Shown here: positions 6,894 through 11,614 of the stretch, in pieces
Layout: the number at the start of each line of letters is the position of its first letter
How positions within the stretch are numbered: position 1 is the first letter of the stretch
Origin: Caryophanales bacterium UBA4869
Lineage (GTDB): Bacteria; Bacillota_I; Bacilli_A; RFN20; CAG-288
Direction of reading: 5' to 3'
NCBI GenBank assembly: GCA_002399505.1
Contig: DHDT01000068.1
Span: forward strand, 1,954 to 13,567
DNA: 11,614 bases
Made by a program: the position numbers and the translations under genes
The notes under the pieces: generated by a model
The model's database searches: none
Told to the model about the DNA's origin: nothing
What the model saw: the letters and a program-made list of their open reading frames with translations, nothing else

Positions 6894-9496
6894 TTGACAA
6901 GACCTTTGAACATTTCTTCGGCTTTATTGATATCCGAAAGGCTCTCAGTTCCGCCGAAAGCGACATCGTCACGTCCGCCGCCGCGTCCGTTAAGGACTTT
7001 AGAGATATCCTTCATGATCTTGCCGGCTTTGAAAGCGGCAAGGCCATTGCCTCTTGCAGCCACCAAATCCTTTTTGTCGCCGTTATCGACGGCAAAGAAC
7101 AAAACAAGATCAGTATGCTTGTCAATCAGCTTGCGGACAAGAGAATCTTCCTGTTCATGATTGAGGTCTTTCAAAGTCAGGAAGAGATATTTCACAGAAC
7201 TGGAAGTCTGAATCTTATCTTCCAATTCATTCATGAGAGAATTCGTATTCTCTTCACGAAGTTTCTTGATGGTGGAATTGAGATCGGCAATCTGTTCGTT
7301 GACGCTGAAAAGCTTGGCACGGACGCCTTTATCGGAATTGATCTTAAGGATTGTGGCAGCTTCATTGATAAGACCCTGCTTCTCCTTGAGATATTCGTAG
7401 GCCTTCATTCCCGTGTAGGCCGTGATTCTTCTGATACCGGCCGAGATAGCGGAATCGGAAACCAGGACAAAGAGATTGATATCGGAAGTGTTGCTTACGT
7501 GGCAGCCACCGCAGAATTCGGTGGAATAGTCTCCCATTTCAACTACTCTGACCACATCTCCGTATTTTTCAGAGAAAAGATGCATGGCATTCAATTTCAG
7601 GGCATCTTCCTTTTTCATCAGGATAGTTTTGACAGGCAGGGCTTTGAAGATTTCCTCATTGACCTTCTTCTCGACATTATTGATCTGATCATCAGTGAGC
7701 TTGTTCTCGGCATTGTAGTCAAAGTGAAGCTGCTCTGCGTCATAATAAGCGCCTTCCTGATGAATATCTTTAGAAACCAAATCCTGAAGAGCTTTCTGAA
7801 GAAGATGAGTGGCAGAATGATTCTTTTTGACTAAGTCTCTCATACTGAAGTCAGGTGACTGAGTGAAGATATCACCCACTTTGACAGTTCCATAGAGAAC
7901 CTTGACATGAAGCAGATGCTGACCGTGATTGGCTTTAGAGACAAAAGTGACTTCGGCTTCGCAGTTCTTGTTCTTGATAAAGCCTTTATCAGCGACCTGA
8001 CCGCCCTGTTCGGCATAGAAATCAGTCTTTTCAAAGCAGACATCGCCTTCATCGGAAATCTCTTCCGATTTGACTCCGTCTTTGAAAACACCGATTACAT
8101 TTGAAGTTACATCTTCTTCCTCATAAACATATTCGCTCTTAGCAGTAAAATCGATAAGGTCTTTGCTTTGGAGACCAAATGATTCACGGTTTCCACGTGA
8201 CTTTCTTGCTAATTCCTTAGACTCTTCTAATAATCTTTCATAAGCTTTTTCGTCGACTTTCTTGCCGCTGTCCTCAGTGATTTCCTTAGTGAGTTCATAG
8301 GGGAAGCCGTAAGTGTCAGCTAAACGGAAAGCATCTTCTCCAGAGAGGGTGTCGCCTTCTTTTGCAAGATAACTGGATAAGAGTTTTTCGCCGTTTCTCA
8401 AAGTGGAGGCAAATTTGTCTTCTTCACTTTGTATCATCTTCATCGTTCTCTCTTCGTGATCCTTGAGATAAGGATAGAAGTGAGCCATGTTCTTGTCGAC
8501 GACAGGAACAAGGCGGGCTAAGGCACCGGCTTCTAAGCCGATAGTCTGAGCATAACGGGAAGCTCTTCTGAGCAATCTCTTGAGAACATAGCCACGTCCG
8601 TCATTTGAGAAGACGGCTCCGTCTGCCAAAGCGAAAGTGATGGAACGGATATGATCGGCAATGACACGATAGGCAAGCTTGTATTTGCCTTCATAGGGAA
8701 ATTTGCTTTCCTTAGCTAAGGCATTGATATAAGGCATGAACAAATCAGTTTCGAAGTTAGTATCAGTACCCTGCATGATGCAGGCGATTCTCTCTAATCC
8801 GGCACCGGTATCGATGTTCTTCTGAGGCAGAGGTTTGTAGTCTTTTCTCAAAGTTCCGGGAACGGCATTGAACTGAGAGAAGACGATGTTCCAAAGCTCG
8901 ATGTAGCGGTCGTTTTCCAAATCATCGGCAACTAACTTCACGCCGATATGTTCCGGGTCCCATTTTTCTCCGCGATCATAATTTATTTCAGTATCAGGTC
9001 CGCAGGGTCCTTCTCCGATTTCCCAGAAGTTGTTCTTGCAGGGAACCATATTGGAAGGATTCATACCGCATTTCACCCAGAGGTTATAGGTATCGGTATC
9101 ATCGGGATAATATGTGATATAAAGTTTGCTCTTATCAAGTCCGAAATATTTTTCGGAGGTTAAGAGTTCAAAAGCCCACGGAATGACTTCATTGCGAAAA
9201 TAATCTCCGATGGAGAAATTTCCCATCATCTCAAAGAAAGTGTGGTGTCTGGCTGTATGTCCGACATTGTCGATATCATTAGTTCGGATACACTTCTGAG
9301 CGTTGGTGATTCTTCTGTGCTTAGGTGTCAAAGTTCCGTCAAAATACTTTTTGAGAGCAGCAACACCGGCGTTGATCCAAAGCAAAGTTGGGTCATTATT
9401 CGGAACCAAAGAAGCGGAAGGTTCGATATAATGTCCTTTTTCTTTGAAGAAGTTCAGCCAAGTATCACGGATCTCATCACTGGTCATTTTTCTCAT
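6890..9496 (-). CDS. alaS: Alanine-tRNA ligase
   Basis: Charges tRNA-Ala with alanine and hydrolyses mischarged Ser- or Gly-tRNA-Ala; cytoplasmic. At 868 residues it is full length (E. coli 876). The class II catalytic core (about 1-245) includes RRITNAQKCIRTNDIDNVG (61-79), the HHTFFEMMGNFSIGDYF motif (84-100) and motif 3 GAGLERIACI (231-240). The editing domain has HSATH (His560, His564) and CGGCH (Cys662, His666), the full zinc set, aligning within four residues of E. coli numbering. The C-terminal DHHA1/C-Ala region ends with GGGRDDVAFGG (839-849). The ATG at 9496 has AAGGAG 7 nt upstream; a second ATG three codons later lacks good spacing. ruvX follows with a 4-nt overlap. No T-box precedes it. 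Confidence 0.98.
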   Translation of the reverse strand: MRKMTSDEIRDTWLNFFKEKGHYIEPSASLVPNNDPTLLWINAGVAALKKYFDGTLTPKHRRITNAQKCIRTNDIDNVGHTARHHTFFEMMGNFSIGDYFRNEVIPWAFELLTSEKYFGLDKSKLYITYYPDDTDTYNLWVKCGMNPSNMVPCKNNFWEIGEGPCGPDTEINYDRGEKWDPEHIGVKLVADDLENDRYIELWNIVFSQFNAVPGTLRKDYKPLPQKNIDTGAGLERIACIMQGTDTNFETDLFMPYINALAKESKFPYEGKYKLAYRVIADHIRSITFALADGAVFSNDGRGYVLKRLLRRASRYAQTIGLEAGALARLVPVVDKNMAHFYPYLKDHEERTMKMIQSEEDKFASTLRNGEKLLSSYLAKEGDTLSGEDAFRLADTYGFPYELTKEITEDSGKKVDEKAYERLLEESKELARKSRGNRESFGLQSKDLIDFTAKSEYVYEEEDVTSNVIGVFKDGVKSEEISDEGDVCFEKTDFYAEQGGQVADKGFIKNKNCEAEVTFVSKANHGQHLLHVKVLYGTVKVGDIFTQSPDFSMRDLVKKNHSATHLLQKALQDLVSKDIHQEGAYYDAEQLHFDYNAENKLTDDQINNVEKKVNEEIFKALPVKTILMKKEDALKLNAMHLFSEKYGDVVRVVEMGDYSTEFCGGCHVSNTSDINLFVLVSDSAISAGIRRITAYTGMKAYEYLKEKQGLINEAATILKINSDKGVRAKLFSVNEQIADLNSTIKKLREENTNSLMNELEDKIQTSSSVKYLFLTLKDLNHEQEDSLVRKLIDKHTDLVLFFAVDNGDKKDLVAARGNGLAAFKAGKIMKDISKVLNGRGGGRDDVAFGGTESLSDINKAEEMFKGLVK

Positions 9497-9541
9497 AAGG
9501 TATCTCCTTAATTAATATATGTTATACATAAACGCCTATTG

Positions 9542-9547
9542 ATTATA
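9542..9547 (-). promoter_or_regulatory. Probable -10 element for alaS
   Basis: The minus strand has a perfect TATAAT about 45 nt upstream of the alaS ATG. The bases 17 upstream (TCTCTT) match TTGACA poorly, so this is a weak promoter or depends on another factor. A small inverted repeat, TATGT-tat-ACATA (9518-9530), lies in the short leader. Confidence 0.45.
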
Positions 9548-9631
9548 AAACTTTGTTTTCCTAAAAGAGAGAGTAAAGTAACAAATAGAGTAAAAGAAGC
9601 AGCCAAAAAGAAATAATGTGGAGATTACGCT

Positions 9632-9657
9632 ATAAAAGCAGATCGACCGGGACGATC
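9632..9657 (-). terminator. Weak hairpin after the STAS-kinase gene
   Basis: On the minus strand GATCG and CGATC (9657-9653 and 9645-9641) flank a 7-nt loop, followed after a few bases by TTTTAT. The stem is only 5 bp and the U-run short, so this may end the STAS-kinase transcript incompletely. The rest of the 172-bp gap to alaS is a pyrimidine-rich (minus-strand) tract with the alaS -10 element. Confidence 0.35.
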
Positions 9658-9668
9658 GAAAAAGGAAT

Positions 9669-10853
9669 CTAGAAGTTCAGAGTATCGGTCTTGTCTAAGA
9701 GAGAATAAAGCTCTCCCGTAAAGAAATCGACCATCTTTTTTCCTTCAGCATTATCAAGACCGATACGTCTAATAGTACGGCGGATGATTTTGACATAGCC
9801 GATGATTCTGCCCTTATCGATGACATTTTGGATTTTCTTTTTGTCATCGGTCCCCAGATACAAAGCCATACCCTTGTTGAAGAATTCTTCGGCTAAATCA
9901 AAGGGAAGACCCATAAACTCAGTGACTCGGGAATGATCCATCTCGCCAAAGCCCACGAAAGCCAGATACATGGAAGCTATTTCAAAGACCGGGTGTCCCA
10001 TAGCCAGAGTATCCATATCGATAAGGAGAACTTCTCCGTTTTGAAGCATGACATTTTTGGTGTGATAATCGCCGTGAATCATCGTGTCCTTGGAAGGAAT
10101 GGTATCCATGAGCCTGACAAGCTTTTCGTACTTGGAAGGCTCCAGATAATCTTTGAGGAATAATATCCACTTAGAAGAGACCGCCTTCATATCAGGCATA
10201 TCGCCTGGCTTAATATGAGTGGCATGAATCTTTTTAAGCAGGTCGACATACATTGTCAGACATTCATCCATTCTGGAAGGAACGGCGTTGAGAATCTTGC
10301 TGAAGGAAGTGGCGTTGAGAAGTTCAAACACGGAACCAAAAGTATCTCCAACCTTGACAACGTCATAAGGAATGGCAGTTGGAATTCCCATGATAAGTGC
10401 CTTATGAGCGAGATCAGTTTCACGTTTGATATCAGGTAAACTGTCTTTGTTTTTATAAACCTTGATGATAGTGTCAGGATCGATTCTATAGACGATACCG
10501 TTAGATCCATGTCCGATGACTTCGCAGCCTTCGACAGAAAGCTTTCTGAAGGCCTTCTCAATCGGAAGCATCTCAGTGAATCCCGTCATCTCAAAGACTT
10601 CTCTGACTTCAGGTTTGGCATTCCTGATAGTCACCTTCTTATCTTCGCCGACCTTCTTGCAGACTAAAAGAAGAACTCTCAATCCGGCGCTTGAGATATA
10701 GTCAAGCTGTGAAAAGTCAAAGACAACCGAAGTGATGGAGTCATCAAACTAAGACATGATTTCCTTTTCAAACTCAGGAGCTGTTTCGGTATTGATGATT
10801 CCGGAAACCTGGATCTTCATAATCGAATTCTCTTTGGCAATGTTTGTTTTCAT
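9669..10853 (-). CDS. STAS domain fused to APH-like kinase, with an in-frame TAG at codon 35
   Basis: Codon 1 is ATG at 10853, with AAGGAAGGAA about 6 nt upstream. The frame encodes a STAS (anti-sigma-antagonist) domain (about 1-100), including VVFDFSQLDYISSAGLRVLL with the usual phosphorylatable-Ser region. A phosphotransferase domain of the aminoglycoside/choline-kinase type follows (about 105-394). Kinase motifs, full-frame numbering: loop GHGSNGIVY (from 114), Lys131 in IIKVYK, catalytic MIHGDYHTKN (258-267), metal-binding IDMDT (Asp279, Asp281). All look intact. Codon 35 is TAG (10749-10751), between EKEIMS and FDDSITSVV, where the domain clearly continues. Possibilities: nonsense mutation (a CAG Gln codon would differ by one base), sequence error, or readthrough. 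The longest uninterrupted frame begins at a TTG (10682) inside the STAS motif. An ATG at 10589 after a weak GAGAAG could give a kinase-only protein of 306 residues. The substrate is unknown. Confidence 0.8.
10749..10751 (-). other. In-frame amber codon within the STAS domain
   Basis: The codons read TCT TAG TTT GAT on the minus strand. The same frame is open from the ATG at 10853 and continues into recognisable STAS and kinase sequence, so this is a true interruption of one gene and not a boundary between two. Confidence 0.9.
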
Positions 10854-10985
10854 GAATAATTCCTTCCTTTCAAAGAAATTATGCGACTTTTCGAAAACAA
10901 ACTAATTAAACACCTACATTTTAACAAATAAAAGATATTGAGACTTGCTTTATTTTGTTTTTTTATAATTTCAGTATCAAAAAAC

Positions 10986-11062
10986 AAAAAAAGAGCCTGA
11001 GCTGAAGTGTACCACTCTCCAATACCGTGGGTACACTTCAGGTTTCATATCACTTATGGCTC
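10986..11062 (-). terminator. Large hairpin terminator of the CBS-protein gene
   Basis: A perfect 12-bp inverted repeat, CTGAAGTGTACC (11002-11013) and GGTACACTTCAG (11030-11041), extends to 14 bp with a one-base bulge. On the minus strand it follows the gene's TGA by 8 nt. The U-run (seven T at 10992-10986, then six more) begins 9 nt after the stem, farther than usual. An outer helix, GAGCC (in the last codons, 11062-11058) with GGCTC (10997-10993), would close that gap and bring pairing right up to the U-run. The remaining gap to 10853 is A/T-rich, with no clear promoter pair for the STAS-kinase gene. Confidence 0.7.
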
Positions 11063-11614
11063 CCTTTCTTTTTGTTCTTTATCTTCTCAAGTACCTTATC
11101 TCTTTTTTCTTCTTCGCCGTCACCATCGCTGATATAGTTATCGTTATCGCCATCCGGGCGATGATAAGTGACTTTGGCCAAGAAGACTGAATATTCTGTG
11201 ACACGGACAACCTTGATAGTCAGGTTTTCAAAATCAAATGAATCGCCCACTTTTGCAAAACGTCCCAGCTGGTTCATGATAAACCCGGCAACTGTCGAAT
11301 AGTCATCGCTTAATCGGTCAGGATCGATACCGAAGTAATTCATGAAATCGTCGATGTTGAGAGAACCGTTGACAAGATAATTGTCCCTTTCCTTGAGAGA
11401 CTGAATATCGAGTTCAGGATCATCGACTTCATCCCACATCTCTCCGACTAGTTCTTCCAGGATATCTTCCATCGTCAGAATACCTTCTGTTCCGCCGTAT
11501 TCGTCCTTGACGACGGCGATATGACGGTGAGTGTCGGCCATCTCCTTCATCGCCGAGGAGATCATCATGGTTCTGGGAACTGAGACTATCGGAATAGTCA
11601 TTTTGGAGATATCT
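11050..11614 (-). CDS. CBS/CorC-HlyC-type membrane protein, C-terminal part (5' end beyond right edge)
   Basis: About 187 C-terminal residues of an HlyC/CorC (UPF0053, CNNM-like) protein, a family linked to Mg or Co efflux and ion homeostasis at the cytoplasmic membrane. The second CBS motif is clear: [20 protein letters not shown] followed by [12 protein letters not shown]. The transporter-associated CorC_HlyC domain follows (from [14 protein letters not shown] through [21 protein letters not shown]). The tail is acidic ([16 protein letters not shown]) and then lysine-rich ([11 protein letters not shown]). The frame stays open to the window edge; the ATG at 11601 is internal, lying within the CBS region. 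The N-terminal membrane domain and the first CBS motif are not visible, so the family is certain but the transported ion is not. Confidence 0.9.
   Translation of the reverse strand, partial: DISKMTIPIVSVPRTMMISSAMKEMADTHRHIAVVKDEYGGTEGILTMEDILEELVGEMWDEVDDPELDIQSLKERDNYLVNGSLNIDDFMNYFGIDPDRLSDDYSTVAGFIMNQLGRFAKVGDSFDFENLTIKVVRVTEYSVFLAKVTYHRPDGDNDNYISDGDGEEEKRDKVLEKIKNKKKGSHK

Noticed and set aside
7115..7834. A 239-codon plus-strand open frame opposite alaS
   Set aside because: It lies wholly antisense to the conserved C-terminal half of alaS, has no recognisable domain and no convincing ribosome site; it is a shadow of codon bias.
9497..9668. Possible T-box riboswitch before alaS
   Set aside because: The gap is short, holds the alaS -10 close to the gene, and shows no T-box TGGNACCGCG-like sequence or antiterminator.
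10590..10682. TTG at 10682 as the true start of the kinase gene
   Set aside because: It falls inside the conserved STAS motif (ISSAGLRVLL) and has no ribosome site; the frame clearly begins upstream at 10853, before the TAG.
1..11614. Mycoplasma-like code with TGA as Trp
   Set aside because: Trp codons are TGG throughout, and TGA ends alaS, ruvX and the CBS-protein gene at the expected family lengths.
1..11614. Mobile elements, CRISPR arrays, tRNA or rRNA genes
   Set aside because: No transposase or integrase, no regularly spaced repeats and no cloverleaf or rRNA-like sequence was seen; the inverted repeats found are explained as terminators, leader stems or operators.

Overview
The window looks like chromosomal DNA from a moderately low-GC Firmicute-type bacterium, probably of the Bacilli or Erysipelotrichia and gut-associated. 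This is inferred from family resemblance, strong GGAGG-type ribosome sites, sigma-A-like promoter hexamers and the gene content. The standard code fits: Trp is TGG, and TGA ends three genes. It is mostly a housekeeping region. All genes lie on the minus strand except one two-gene ABC exporter operon on the plus strand.

Layout. 1-1587 (minus): the start of the rimP-nusA operon. It has a good promoter (1594-1622), a structured leader of about 100 nt ending in a terminator-like hairpin just before rimP, then rimP (TTG start) and the 5' part of nusA, which runs off the left edge. 1662-5234 (plus): two adjacent genes for the halves of a heterodimeric ABC exporter. Their motifs predict one catalytic and one degenerate ATP site. 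A bidirectional terminator (5235-5280) separates them from the next, convergent gene. 5279-6340 (minus): a membrane-anchored or secreted protein with BspA-type leucine-rich repeats of exact 23-residue period. Upstream of it is a palindrome resembling a CcpA/LacI-family operator. 6465-9496 (minus): alaS and ruvX, overlapping by 4 nt. 9669-10853 (minus): a STAS domain fused to an APH-like kinase, interrupted at codon 35 by an in-frame TAG. 11050-11614 (minus): the C-terminal part of a CBS/CorC-type protein, followed by a large hairpin terminator.

How the genes work together. RimP (30S maturation), NusA (transcription elongation and antitermination), AlaRS (tRNA charging) and RuvX (16S rRNA 5' processing or a Holliday-junction-resolvase fold) are core information-processing genes. 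The exporter, the LRR protein, the STAS-kinase and the CBS protein are envelope or signalling functions with no evident shared pathway.

Most unusual points: the amber-interrupted STAS-kinase; a rimP leader with mutually exclusive helices; and a NusA with a basic N-terminal extension and a degenerate KH1 GXXG loop. I found no mobile element, CRISPR array, tRNA or rRNA. No gene-free stretch exceeds 300 bases. The longest are about 196 bp (10854-11049) and 172 bp (9497-9668), described below.
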